Origin: Bradyrhizobium diazoefficiens
Lineage (GTDB): Bacteria > Pseudomonadota > Alphaproteobacteria > Rhizobiales > Xanthobacteraceae
NCBI RefSeq assembly: GCF_016599855.1
Contig: NZ_CP067041.1
Location: forward strand, 5,270,001 to 5,334,000
Direction: 5' to 3'
DNA length: 64,000 nucleotides
The position numbers and the translations under genes are program-made. Below the pieces are notes generated by a model, which was not told the origin of the DNA, made no database searches, and saw nothing but the letters and a program-made list of their open reading frames with translations. Below are positions 16,725 to 25,292 of this stretch, one piece after another. How positions within the stretch are numbered: the first letter of the stretch is position 1; each line of letters starts with the position of its first letter.

Positions 16725-18602
16725 TCAACATGCCGCGGCACCTGGTTCCGGCTTTGAACTGAAGGCCTGGAGGCCGAGCCAAACCCACAGGGCGATGGCA
16801 TGGTTCGAACGCCTGTTACGGTGTTGTTGCCACAAATCGGCGACCTCGGCGAGGTCAATGCCGGCGATTTTCTCCAGCGGAATGCGCTGCGGAATTTCCC
16901 GCAGCCAGGCCGCGAGCGGGATACCGAACCCCTTCTTGGGCCGGGACACCAGGTCGGCCGGCAACTTCCGCGCCAGCACTTTCTTCAACAGATATTTTCC
17001 GACGCCATTGCGGTATTTGAACGCGGTCGGCAGCCGCGCGCTGAAATCGACGAGGTCGTTGTCGAGAAAGATCGCGCGGGTCTCCAGCGAATTCATCATC
17101 GCGGCCCGGTCGACCTTGGTCAAAATGCCGTCCTGAAGATAGAACTGGGTGTAGAATTCAAGCGTCTTCTCGACGAGGCCAAGCCCGGGAGAGCCGTTCC
17201 ACAGCGCGAGCGCCTCTTCATAGAGTTCCTCGGTGTGGAGGGGCACGCCGAACAGCCGCTCGATCTCGGGCGGCGCGAGCGGACCGAGCCAGGTCGGGTT
17301 CCACAATTCCGGGCCGTAGGACAGTCCGGCCAGCGTGCGCTTGATCTTGAAGTCCAGGCTCATGTTCCGCGTCGACACCGGCAGCTTCCCGGCCATGCTG
17401 CGAATGATGCCGTGAAGCACGTTGGGAACGCTGTTGTTGTAGATGGATGCGGGGCGCAGCGCGTGGAACGGATCGTAACCCGCAAAGAGCTCGTCGGCGC
17501 CGTCGCCGGAGAGCGCCACGGTCACCTTCCGCCGCGCGAATGCACACAGAAGATAAGTCGGCAGCAACGAGGAGTCGCCCAGTGGCTCGCTGATCTTGTC
17601 CAGCAGAGCCGGGATGACGTCGCGCGCCTGCGCCAGATCGAGTTTTTGCTCGTTATGCAGGGACTCGAATATCCCCGCCACGCGGCTGGCATGCGCGGAC
17701 TCGTCGAATGAGCGCTCGTTGAAGCTGATCGTGAACGTCTCGAGCCGGCCCTTGCCGACGATGTCGGTCGCCGCGGCCAGGACCGCGCTGGAATCGATAC
17801 CGCCGCTCAAGAAGATGCCGAGCGGCACGTCGCTGATCAGGCGCCGGCGCACCGCTTGCGTGACAAGATGATCGAGCTCATCGACCAGATCATCCTCCTT
17901 GCGTGACGATATCGCTTCGTCCGGCGCGAGCGAAAACTGCCAGTATCGCGTCGTGGTGACGCTGCCCGAACGAAGATCGAAACACAGCGAGGAGCCGCCG
18001 GGCAATTTCGTGGCGTGGCGATAGGGTGTCCGCGGCGCCGGGAAGAAGCCGTAGGCGAACAGCTTCTGTAGGGAGCGGACGTCGAGCGAGGCGTCGAAGC
18101 CGCGATAAGTTGCGAGCGAACGGAGTTCGCTGGAAAACGCGAAGAAGCCCGGCCCCTTGGCGTAGAACAGCGGCTTCTCGCCGAATCGGTCGCGTGCCAG
18201 GAAGAGCTGGGATTTCTCAGAGTCCCAGATCGCGAAGGCGAACATGCCATTCAGCCGCCGCGGCAGGTCGTGGCCCCACTCCTCGTAGCCGTGCACGAGG
18301 ACTTCCGTGTCGGAATGATCGGAAGCGAAGCGGTGGCCGCAGCGTATCAGCTCGGCGCGAAGCTCGACATGATTGTAGATCTCGCCGTTGAAGATCACCG
18401 CGATCGTCGAGCTCTCGTTCCACATCGGCTGGGCGCCGCCGTCGATGTCGATGATGGCAAGGCGGAGATGTCCGAGGAAGACGCGATGGGTCTCGTCGGC
18501 GTGGTAGCCGACCCCGTCAGGCCCGCGGTGCGCGAGCGCATCCGTCATCGCACGAATGTCGCCGATATCTCCCGCACCGCAGAATCCGGCTATGCCGCAC
18601 AT
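16725..18602 (-). CDS. asnB: Asparagine synthase-like glutamine amidotransferase
   Basis: The 625-residue protein begins MCGIAGF, placing the class II glutaminase nucleophile at Cys2. The Ntn domain runs to about residue 200 with the RGPDG and FNGEIYN motifs. The synthetase domain has the pyrophosphate loop SGGIDSS near 265 and SGDGADELFAGY near 365. In glycan clusters AsnB homologues commonly amidate a uronic or carboxylic sugar rather than aspartate. The gene lies 4 bp downstream of a GT2 glycosyltransferase in one operon, which supports that use. All key catalytic elements seem intact. Confidence 0.88.
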   Translation of the reverse strand: MCGIAGFCGAGDIGDIRAMTDALAHRGPDGVGYHADETHRVFLGHLRLAIIDIDGGAQPMWNESSTIAVIFNGEIYNHVELRAELIRCGHRFASDHSDTEVLVHGYEEWGHDLPRRLNGMFAFAIWDSEKSQLFLARDRFGEKPLFYAKGPGFFAFSSELRSLATYRGFDASLDVRSLQKLFAYGFFPAPRTPYRHATKLPGGSSLCFDLRSGSVTTTRYWQFSLAPDEAISSRKEDDLVDELDHLVTQAVRRRLISDVPLGIFLSGGIDSSAVLAAATDIVGKGRLETFTISFNERSFDESAHASRVAGIFESLHNEQKLDLAQARDVIPALLDKISEPLGDSSLLPTYLLCAFARRKVTVALSGDGADELFAGYDPFHALRPASIYNNSVPNVLHGIIRSMAGKLPVSTRNMSLDFKIKRTLAGLSYGPELWNPTWLGPLAPPEIERLFGVPLHTEELYEEALALWNGSPGLGLVEKTLEFYTQFYLQDGILTKVDRAAMMNSLETRAIFLDNDLVDFSARLPTAFKYRNGVGKYLLKKVLARKLPADLVSRPKKGFGIPLAAWLREIPQRIPLEKIAGIDLAEVADLWQQHRNRRSNHAIALWVWLGLQAFSSKPEPGAAAC

Positions 18603-18606
18603 CTCG

Positions 18607-19605
18607 TCAAATATCCCGTTGACGGGCGCCTGTGGCCGTCCCGCCCTGAAAATTGATCAACTCGCCCACGAGATAGGCGCGGGCGCCTTGGGATTCGTAA
18701 TAGGTCCGCACCAGCATCTCCGCGACCAGGCCGAGCAGGATGCTGATCATCCCGACCAGGAACAGCAGCGCTGCCAGCAGCGGCAGCGGCGTCTGGATCA
18801 GCGAGATATGGGCTGCAAAGCGCAGCAAAATGGCGAGCGCTATGGTCCCGAAAGCCGCGATGATCGAGATCAGCCCGAAGCCGCCGAACAGGTAGATCGG
18901 CTTGGCGAAATAGCGCCGCAGGAACATCACCACGAGGAGATCGAGCACAACCTTGAAGATGCGCTCCAGGCCGTAATTCGACGCGCCGAACTGCCGCGCA
19001 TGATGGGCGACCGGAAGCTCGGTGATGCGCGCGCCCTGCCACTCCGCATAGATCGGGATGAAGCGGTGCATTTCGCCATAAAGACGAACGCCGCTCACCA
19101 TGCTGCGGCGGTACACCTTCAACGTGCAGCCGTAATCGTGCAACTTCACGCCCGAGACGCGCGAGATGAAACGGTTAGCAATCCGGCTGACCCAATTGCG
19201 CTTGAGCTCGGAATCCTTGCGCTCCTTGCGCCAGCCGGAGACGACGTCGTAGCCCTCATCGAGCTTGGCCAACAGCCGCGGGATGTCCGCGGGATCGTTC
19301 TGGAGGTCGGCGTCGATCATCACCACGATATCGTTCGAGGCATGGTCGATTCCCGCCATCAGTGCGGCGGTCTGGCCGTAATTCCTGCGGAAGTCGACGA
19401 CCTTGATCTCGGGATGCACCTGCGACAGCGAACGCAGCAGCGCAAGCGAGCCATCCTGGCTGCCGTCATTGACGAGCACGATTTCGAAACGGTTGGGCAG
19501 CCCGCGCAGAACGACCATCAGCTTCTCCACCAGGATGGAAAGCGATTGCTCTTCGTTGTAGACGGGCACGATGACGGAAAGGCCCGGGGGAGTTTGGTCA
19601 GTCAT
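18607..19605 (-). CDS. DPM/ArnC-type GT2 glycosyltransferase with two C-terminal membrane segments
   Basis: The 332-residue protein has a GT2 core at residues 8-225 (VIVPVYNEE, LVNDGSQDGS, the DADLQNDP metal site near 98-105 and RKERKDS). Two hydrophobic helices near 235-300 follow, the architecture of polyprenyl-phosphate glycosyltransferases (GtrB, ArnC, DPM1). These transfer a sugar from a nucleotide to undecaprenyl phosphate on the cytoplasmic face. It precedes the asparagine-synthase-like gene and follows a large polytopic membrane protein (19694-21214), which could be the periplasmic acceptor transferase. Confidence 0.85.
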   Translation of the reverse strand: MTDQTPPGLSVIVPVYNEEQSLSILVEKLMVVLRGLPNRFEIVLVNDGSQDGSLALLRSLSQVHPEIKVVDFRRNYGQTAALMAGIDHASNDIVVMIDADLQNDPADIPRLLAKLDEGYDVVSGWRKERKDSELKRNWVSRIANRFISRVSGVKLHDYGCTLKVYRRSMVSGVRLYGEMHRFIPIYAEWQGARITELPVAHHARQFGASNYGLERIFKVVLDLLVVMFLRRYFAKPIYLFGGFGLISIIAAFGTIALAILLRFAAHISLIQTPLPLLAALLFLVGMISILLGLVAEMLVRTYYESQGARAYLVGELINFQGGTATGARQRDI

Positions 19606-19693
19606 AACCTATCGCGCCCCTCGGATTTCTGACGCCAGGGCAAGGTGTATACGAGCCGCTCCGCGGCACGCACGAAGCCGGCAAGCGGCCGGC

Positions 19694-21214
19694 TCAATTC
19701 CTGGAGAAATACTCGTCAAAGCTTTTGCCTCCAAGATACGCATCCCTGAGCATCAGATAGTACCACGGAGTTTCCGTAACGGAGAACGAAGCCTCTTTCG
19801 GCACATAATGCTGCTGGCGCACCCGCTGGTCGTAGGCCTGGGCCTCGGCGACGAGGGCGGTCTCCGGAATCCACGGCCGCATCCACAAGATGACCGCAAG
19901 AACGAGCATGAGGCAGGACACCACCGCCATCGCCTCGCGGGTCGCGGTCGCGCGCCTTTTGAGCACCGAGGGCCACGCCGCGTAGATCAGACCCGCGAAC
20001 ACGGGCAGCTGGAATAAACCGATATAGCGCGGATAGAGTTCCGACCAGAGGTAGCCCACGCGATAGACCATGTCGTGCCGTGACGCGACGTAGCACAGGA
20101 TTACGACGGCAACCCATCCGACCAAGATCACGATCGTATCCGAAACCGTGAGCGGCCGCCTCCCGAACCAGCGCATCCGCAAGCGGTCGATCATCGACCA
20201 GGCCGACGTCACCGCCTGTCGAATCGCCGGGATGAAGAGGACCAGAACCGCGAGCCCAATCAGCGCGACGAGGACGATGGCGACCGTCGTCCATGAATAT
20301 CCCATGATCGAGAACATGCGTTCACGCATCGCCGTCAGCATGACGGTGACCGCGATCGGCACGATGCAAGCAGGACGAAGCAGTGCCTTCGGCTGATACG
20401 CGAGGTCGCACGCGATCATCACACCGAGCAGGATCGGCGCCTCGCTCTGGTGAACGAAGCTGACCGCAATTGGTACCCAATAGGCCAGCCCACCACGCCC
20501 CGACCACCGAAGCGCAAACGCGACGAAGGTCAGCATGGCGCAGAGACAGCGGGGAAAGATGGAGAACGGCGAGAACGCGCCAGTGGGATTGATCCACGTG
20601 TAGAGACCGAGTCCAAATGTCCGGTGCAGGCTGACGACGGGCGCGGGCGGCACGGGTGTCTGCTGATACAGCGACCAGGATATGCTCGGCGCCGGTACGA
20701 CCCAGTAGAACAGCGCGGCTATCGCAATCGCGCCGAATAGCGGCAGCAACATCGATTCGCTGGCTGTCGAGAAGACGATCACGAAGCACAGGAGGGCGAG
20801 AAGCGCGCCGGACAGCATGACGCCCCATCGCATCGCATGAAATAGGAATGCGGGGAAATCCTTTTCAGGATCGGTCAGGCCGAGGGACCTTTGCACCTTC
20901 CCCGCGGCGTACATCGACAGCGACGTGAACAGATAGTTGTTGCAATAGGCAGAGCGCATCTTCGCGCGATAGACATAGTGCTCGTGAGCGGACGCCGCGA
21001 CGAGATGGTCGATGAGTTTGTCCTGCTGATCGTGCGACGCCTGCCCGGCATACTCGACGCCGCAGAGATACACATAAAGTATATCCTTGTCGAACCGAAG
21101 GCCGGTATCGCTGACGCGTCCGAAAATGCCGGCCCAGACGACCAGGGACAACAACAATGCGATCAGGGAAGCGAGTGTGAATCGCCGTGTCGAAGCCACT
21201 GCATCTGCCGTCAT
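19694..21214 (-). CDS. Large polytopic membrane protein, GT-C-like, unknown
   Basis: The protein has 506 residues with about ten membrane segments and a soluble loop near residues 25-100. A second charged loop lies near 340-355, and a 60-residue soluble C-terminal tail follows. The layout resembles lipid-linked-sugar-dependent GT-C glycosyltransferases. I do not see a DxD motif in the first loop; a DKDILYVY segment lies near 36. The ATG at 21214 is chosen because a hydrophobic membrane anchor follows directly; a longer upstream open frame is Arg/Ser-rich and implausible. The neighbouring GT2 suggests a Gtr-style pair. Confidence 0.6.
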   Translation of the reverse strand: MTADAVASTRRFTLASLIALLLSLVVWAGIFGRVSDTGLRFDKDILYVYLCGVEYAGQASHDQQDKLIDHLVAASAHEHYVYRAKMRSAYCNNYLFTSLSMYAAGKVQRSLGLTDPEKDFPAFLFHAMRWGVMLSGALLALLCFVIVFSTASESMLLPLFGAIAIAALFYWVVPAPSISWSLYQQTPVPPAPVVSLHRTFGLGLYTWINPTGAFSPFSIFPRCLCAMLTFVAFALRWSGRGGLAYWVPIAVSFVHQSEAPILLGVMIACDLAYQPKALLRPACIVPIAVTVMLTAMRERMFSIMGYSWTTVAIVLVALIGLAVLVLFIPAIRQAVTSAWSMIDRLRMRWFGRRPLTVSDTIVILVGWVAVVILCYVASRHDMVYRVGYLWSELYPRYIGLFQLPVFAGLIYAAWPSVLKRRATATREAMAVVSCLMLVLAVILWMRPWIPETALVAEAQAYDQRVRQQHYVPKEASFSVTETPWYYLMLRDAYLGGKSFDEYFSRN

Positions 21215-21592
21215 AATCCGCGCCGATATCCCTCTCGCCCAAGTTGCGGGCCGGACAATATCGACGCTTTCCCGCACATACAACAGACATTCTTGGACAC
21301 AAACAGGGGCCGGAACCTGCTTGTGGGAGCGGGCCTGGGCCGCCCGTGGCTCATGGCCACGTGCCGATAGTTCTCCGGCATCGAGCAGTAGGAAGACACG
21401 CTGCCGCGAGACGGCCGGACCGAACAACCGACCTCGCCGGACTGCGTTCGAGATATCCCTGTCGCACGCGCGCGAAGCATGCCTGCAGGCGCTCGAACCG
21501 GAGCGCGCTACGGGTCGTCTTGGGGACGCGTGCGACCCTTGTACCCAGGAGATTGCGATGTTATTCCCGGCGCAACCCGATGGGCAGGCAGG
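21215..21592. other. Divergent intergenic region, 378 bp
   Basis: This lies between the leftward membrane protein and the rightward acyltransferase. I find no confident promoter. A strong AGGAG (21547-21551) precedes an ATG at 21558 that opens a 61-codon frame overlapping the acyltransferase start in another register. That frame encodes nothing recognisable and may be a leader or chance. Confidence 0.4.
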
Positions 21593-23599
21593 ATGGAACA
21601 CACTACAGGGATCGGCTACCGCGCCGAAATTGACGGTCTGCGCGCGGTCGCGGTTCTTTCCGTTCTCGCCTTTCACTACGGCGCGCCACTTCCCGGTGGA
21701 TTTACCGGGGTCGACGTATTCTTCGTCATCAGCGGATTCCTGATCACGCAGATTCTGGCGGGTGAGATTGCCGCGGGCACCTTCTCTGTCCTCGGCTTTT
21801 ACGACCGGCGCATGCGACGCATCCTGCCGGCGCTGCTGACCATGCTCGCGGTCGTGCTATGGGCCGGTCGCTTCCTGCTGATGCCGGGCGATTACGCATC
21901 ACTGGCAAAGAGCACCGCCGCAGCGGCATTCGGCATATCCAACTTCTACTTTCTCAACAACACCGGCTATTTCGATCGCGCTGCGGATTTCCAGGCGCTG
22001 CTGCACACGTGGTCGCTCGCAGTCGAGGAGCAATTTTACGTGGTCTGGCCGCTGCTGCTGCTCGGCCTCACAAGAATCAAGCCGCGATTTGCCCTTGCCG
22101 CGACGCTTGCCGCATTCGTCACGATCGGCTGCGCCGGCAGCATCGTCTATTTCGGTGTCGAGCCGAAGAGCGCCTTCTACATGGCGCTTCCGAGGGCGTG
22201 GGAACTCGGGCTTGGCGCTCTGCTGGCGTTCCTCCCCGCACTGCCGCGCCTGATCGGCGAGCTGGCCGTGGCAACCGGGCTCGCGCTGGTCGCCGCCGGA
22301 TTCTACCTGATCTCATCGGATCACTTTCCCGGGGCGCCTGCGCTCTTCCCCTGCATCGGAGCTGCGCTGGTGATCTGGCCGTGCGCGCGACCGACGCTCT
22401 CGGGACGGGTGCTCGGCCTACTCGCGCCGATCGGCCTGATCTCCTACAGCCTGTACCTCTGGCACTGGCCGATCTGGGTCCTGTTCCGAACCTACATCGG
22501 CAACCGCATGCCGAATCACACCGAGGCCATGGTCGTCGCGATCGCTTCGATCGTCATATCGGCGGCCTCCTATCTCTATGTCGAGCGCCCTTTCCGCACA
22601 CGGCGCTGGAGCTCACCCGAGACCGTCGCCGCTGGCCTTGCCGGGATCATGACCATCTTTTGTGCTGCGATGTATGTCGAGAGCTCCGACGGGTTGCCGC
22701 AGCGGATCCCGCCTGCAGGACTTGCCATGCGCAGCCTGGCTGTCATGTGGGACTGGCCCTGCAACGAAGTGACTATCGATACGGTTCCGGGCGGCTATTG
22801 CGTGTTCGGCGCGCCGTGGAAGAGCGCGAAGCACAAGACGCTGGTCTGGGGTGACAGCCACGCGCAGCACTTTGCGCCGATTCTCGATGCCATCAACGGC
22901 GACTCCGAGCGATCCTTTTTGGTCTATGCGAGCTGCCCCGCCGTACTCGGCGACGGCAACGATATCGTGCCTGTCGGCGCTCCACAGTATCCGGACTATT
23001 GCCGGCGCCAACATGCGAAGGCCATAAAGCTGCTCCGGGAAGATACTGCAATCGATCAGGTGATCTTCACCTCCAATTGGCTCGAAGTGCCGGCCCGGAT
23101 CAACGGCAAGGGCGATGCCGCCTATGGCGTCGAGGCCATGCGCAGCGCATTGACAAAAATCTTCAACGAGACGGCGACACCGGATCGACGTTTCATTCTG
23201 GTCGGCATGGTGCCCGAGCTTCCGTTCAACGTCGTCGAATGCGCCCATCAGCTCCATTCGACGCTGCTCCGCGCTCCCTGCTCCGCGACAATCCAAGGAG
23301 CCGAGGCGCGCATCGTCGGCGAGAAGACGGATTTCATCGACGCCATGTTCGTCGAACTCGCCAACACGGTCGCGAAGGTGTCGGTCGTGCTCCCGACCGA
23401 GCGCCTATGCAGCAACGATGCCTGCGATGTCTCGATGGACGGCGAGTTTCTGTGGCGCGACATCGGTCACATCCGTCGAAATCTGCGATTGCAGACGCGG
23501 CGGGATTTTGCCGAGAGAATCGGACTGACGGCAGCGCTGGCTGATGGCGGTCGCGACGCCACGGCCAAACCTCGCTCCTCGAGCATCCAGACCCGATGA
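21593..23599 (+). CDS. OafA/YrhL-type membrane acyltransferase with SGNH domain
   Basis: The 668-residue protein has an N-terminal acyltransferase-3 domain of about ten membrane helices (residues 10-370). It carries the hallmarks YRAEIDGLRAVAVLSV, FHYG, GVDVFFVISGF, RRMRRILPAL and TWSLAVEEQFYVVWP. A periplasmic SGNH-like domain follows, with WGDSHAQH near 420 and a late D-x-x-H-like pair (FLWRDIGHIR). Such proteins O-acetylate sugars of O-antigen or capsule. The start is placed at 21593 by family comparison; its ribosome site is weak. It is convergent with the unknown gene at 23620. Confidence 0.88.
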   Translation: MEHTTGIGYRAEIDGLRAVAVLSVLAFHYGAPLPGGFTGVDVFFVISGFLITQILAGEIAAGTFSVLGFYDRRMRRILPALLTMLAVVLWAGRFLLMPGDYASLAKSTAAAAFGISNFYFLNNTGYFDRAADFQALLHTWSLAVEEQFYVVWPLLLLGLTRIKPRFALAATLAAFVTIGCAGSIVYFGVEPKSAFYMALPRAWELGLGALLAFLPALPRLIGELAVATGLALVAAGFYLISSDHFPGAPALFPCIGAALVIWPCARPTLSGRVLGLLAPIGLISYSLYLWHWPIWVLFRTYIGNRMPNHTEAMVVAIASIVISAASYLYVERPFRTRRWSSPETVAAGLAGIMTIFCAAMYVESSDGLPQRIPPAGLAMRSLAVMWDWPCNEVTIDTVPGGYCVFGAPWKSAKHKTLVWGDSHAQHFAPILDAINGDSERSFLVYASCPAVLGDGNDIVPVGAPQYPDYCRRQHAKAIKLLREDTAIDQVIFTSNWLEVPARINGKGDAAYGVEAMRSALTKIFNETATPDRRFILVGMVPELPFNVVECAHQLHSTLLRAPCSATIQGAEARIVGEKTDFIDAMFVELANTVAKVSVVLPTERLCSNDACDVSMDGEFLWRDIGHIRRNLRLQTRRDFAERIGLTAALADGGRDATAKPRSSSIQTR

Positions 23600-23619
23600 T
23601 CTGGCTGGCGATGACCTGA

Positions 23620-24417
23620 TTATGAGTGCGCGGCGGTGACGAGCCCCGAGGCAAACCGTCTGAACGCGATGGGCTTGCGGTGGTTGACGACGCGGTCCCA
23701 TTCGCAGGCGAGCTCGAAAGGCCCCTCGCCCGCCGCGGCGAAATCGATGCGCGCGGCGCCGTGCGGATTGAGCTTGACGGCGTGCGCGAACGAGTTCGAC
23801 GGCCCCGTCAGCGACAGGTTCGCGCTGGCCGTGACCTGGCTCGAATTCATGATGAAATAGCTGATGCCGGTTAGATTCCGATCACCCTCCACCAGCGCCG
23901 AGCGGCGCACCAATTTGGATTTCAGCGGCGGAAACTGATCCATATACTTATGCGAATGCGTGATCTGCGGTGCGCCGCGCTCGCTGCGTGGCATGAAGAT
24001 CGTCATGAACTGCGGTGAGGTGGTACCGAGAAAATCGATTCCCGACGGCGAGCTGTAGTGGCACGTGATCGAGAACATGCCGTGCTCGTCGGGGTCGCGG
24101 CCCAGGAGCTCGGAAATCGGCTTCTGAAGCGTCTCGAAATGCTTGACGCGGTGTTTGCGAAACGCAACGAGGCCGCCGTTCCGATCGAACGCCCGGATGC
24201 CGTAGATGATGTCGATATTGGTATCGGGCGCGAGGAAGCTCAGGTGATGCGGAATGCTGATGACCGTGTCGAAATCGCGGTCGTGCCGATAGAGCTGCAC
24301 CATGTTCTGACGGATCGGAGACCCGAACACGGCCGGATTCGCTTTTTTTAGCTTCATACGGGCCGCATCGACCATGCGGCCGGCCCGGGCCAATGCCTTC
24401 GGAATCAAGCCGGTCAT
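23620..24417 (-). CDS. Unknown protein, beta-rich, paired with the next gene
   Basis: I do not recognise this 265-residue protein. There is no signal peptide or membrane segment. The second half is rich in alternating short hydrophobic runs, suggesting a beta-sandwich, and contains QF-x-x-x-F-x-x-R...GA-x-x-I-x-HS near 140-160 and a terminal NHRKPIAFRR. The neighbouring gene product has a similar QF...GA..I.HS stretch, hinting that the two are related. Its ATG (24417) overlaps the stop of that neighbour (ATGA), so they are co-translated. Both lie downstream of the O-carbamoyltransferase, so a role in surface-glycan decoration is possible but unproven. Confidence 0.5.
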   Translation of the reverse strand: MTGLIPKALARAGRMVDAARMKLKKANPAVFGSPIRQNMVQLYRHDRDFDTVISIPHHLSFLAPDTNIDIIYGIRAFDRNGGLVAFRKHRVKHFETLQKPISELLGRDPDEHGMFSITCHYSSPSGIDFLGTTSPQFMTIFMPRSERGAPQITHSHKYMDQFPPLKSKLVRRSALVEGDRNLTGISYFIMNSSQVTASANLSLTGPSNSFAHAVKLNPHGAARIDFAAAGEGPFELACEWDRVVNHRKPIAFRRFASGLVTAAHS

Positions 24418-25169
24418 AGCTTCAGATCTCCAAACGCGGCCTTCTGAAAGCGCGATCGCAGGGCGGGATTGAACGGCGCTTCGGTGAAATAGATCGGCGG
24501 CAGCGAGTGCTCGATGCCAAGCGCACCGCTGGAAAGATTGCGAAAGACCGTGAAAAGCGCGAACTGGCTCGCGCCGCCGCGGATACGCACCGACAGCCCT
24601 TGCTCCGGCGACACACCATTGCGGCGCGCCACATCGCCGATTGGAAGAAGGCAGGTCGCATTGAGGCCCGCTTCGATCTCAGTCACGGCAAGCACGTCGG
24701 CCGTGAGATTTCTGATCTCGACCTGAAGCTTGTTCGGCCGCGACGGCCTCTCGCCTTCGCCCGCGAGGTTGACGAGCACGACATAGGTTTCGCAGTTCGG
24801 CATCAGCACGTTGTAATGGGCCTGATGCAGGATCGGCGAGAACTTGAAATTGGAGTCGCGAAGCGGGACCAGCCCCGTCAGCACCGCGATCTGCTGATCG
24901 TCGTTGCGAAACGACACCTCGCCTTCGATATCGGCGATCTCTCCCACCAGCTCGACGGTGTTCATCTCATCGTCGGTGGCAGCGAGCTCCGGCGCCCACT
25001 GGGACCGCCAGATCCGGACGATCCGATCGGGCTTGAATTCCGCGGACGCAACCAGCGCTCCGCCCTGGAAGGTTCGAATCCTGATCAAGTCGGCCTTGGC
25101 GCTCATCGCAAATCCCGCCTCTTGTCCGAGGCTGGCGAGCGACGGGATCAGCAATCGTCGTTGCGTCAC
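24414..25169 (-). CDS. Unknown protein, beta-rich, related to its overlapping neighbour
   Basis: I do not recognise this 251-residue protein. It lacks an obvious signal peptide and membrane helices. It shows a series of short hydrophobic strands and two Asn-rich segments (YVVLVNLAG, VEIRNLTADVLAV). Near residues 200-225 a QFALFTVFRNLSSGALGIEHSLPP stretch, read in pieces, matches the QF...GA..I.HS pattern of the next gene. It has a 123-bp gap from the carbamoyltransferase stop and overlaps the downstream gene by 4 bases. Function is unknown; a carbohydrate-binding or scaffold role is a guess. Confidence 0.5.
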   Translation of the reverse strand: MTQRRLLIPSLASLGQEAGFAMSAKADLIRIRTFQGGALVASAEFKPDRIVRIWRSQWAPELAATDDEMNTVELVGEIADIEGEVSFRNDDQQIAVLTGLVPLRDSNFKFSPILHQAHYNVLMPNCETYVVLVNLAGEGERPSRPNKLQVEIRNLTADVLAVTEIEAGLNATCLLPIGDVARRNGVSPEQGLSVRIRGGASQFALFTVFRNLSSGALGIEHSLPPIYFTEAPFNPALRSRFQKAAFGDLKL

Positions 25170-25292
25170 GCTGAGGTCCTTAAGCTAATCAAAAGGCTGC
25201 CGAAAAGTACCCCGCAACCATTCCGCGCACAACCCCAAATTCGCTCGATGCACGCTGGCCGCAGGCGTATGGCGGATTGTGTCGCGCAAGAT

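Noticed and set aside
18556..19632. A 358-codon rightward frame opposite the GT2 gene
   Set aside because: The composition is unlike a real protein (Asp/Arg/Gln/His-rich repeats), while the minus-strand frame has intact GT2 motifs.
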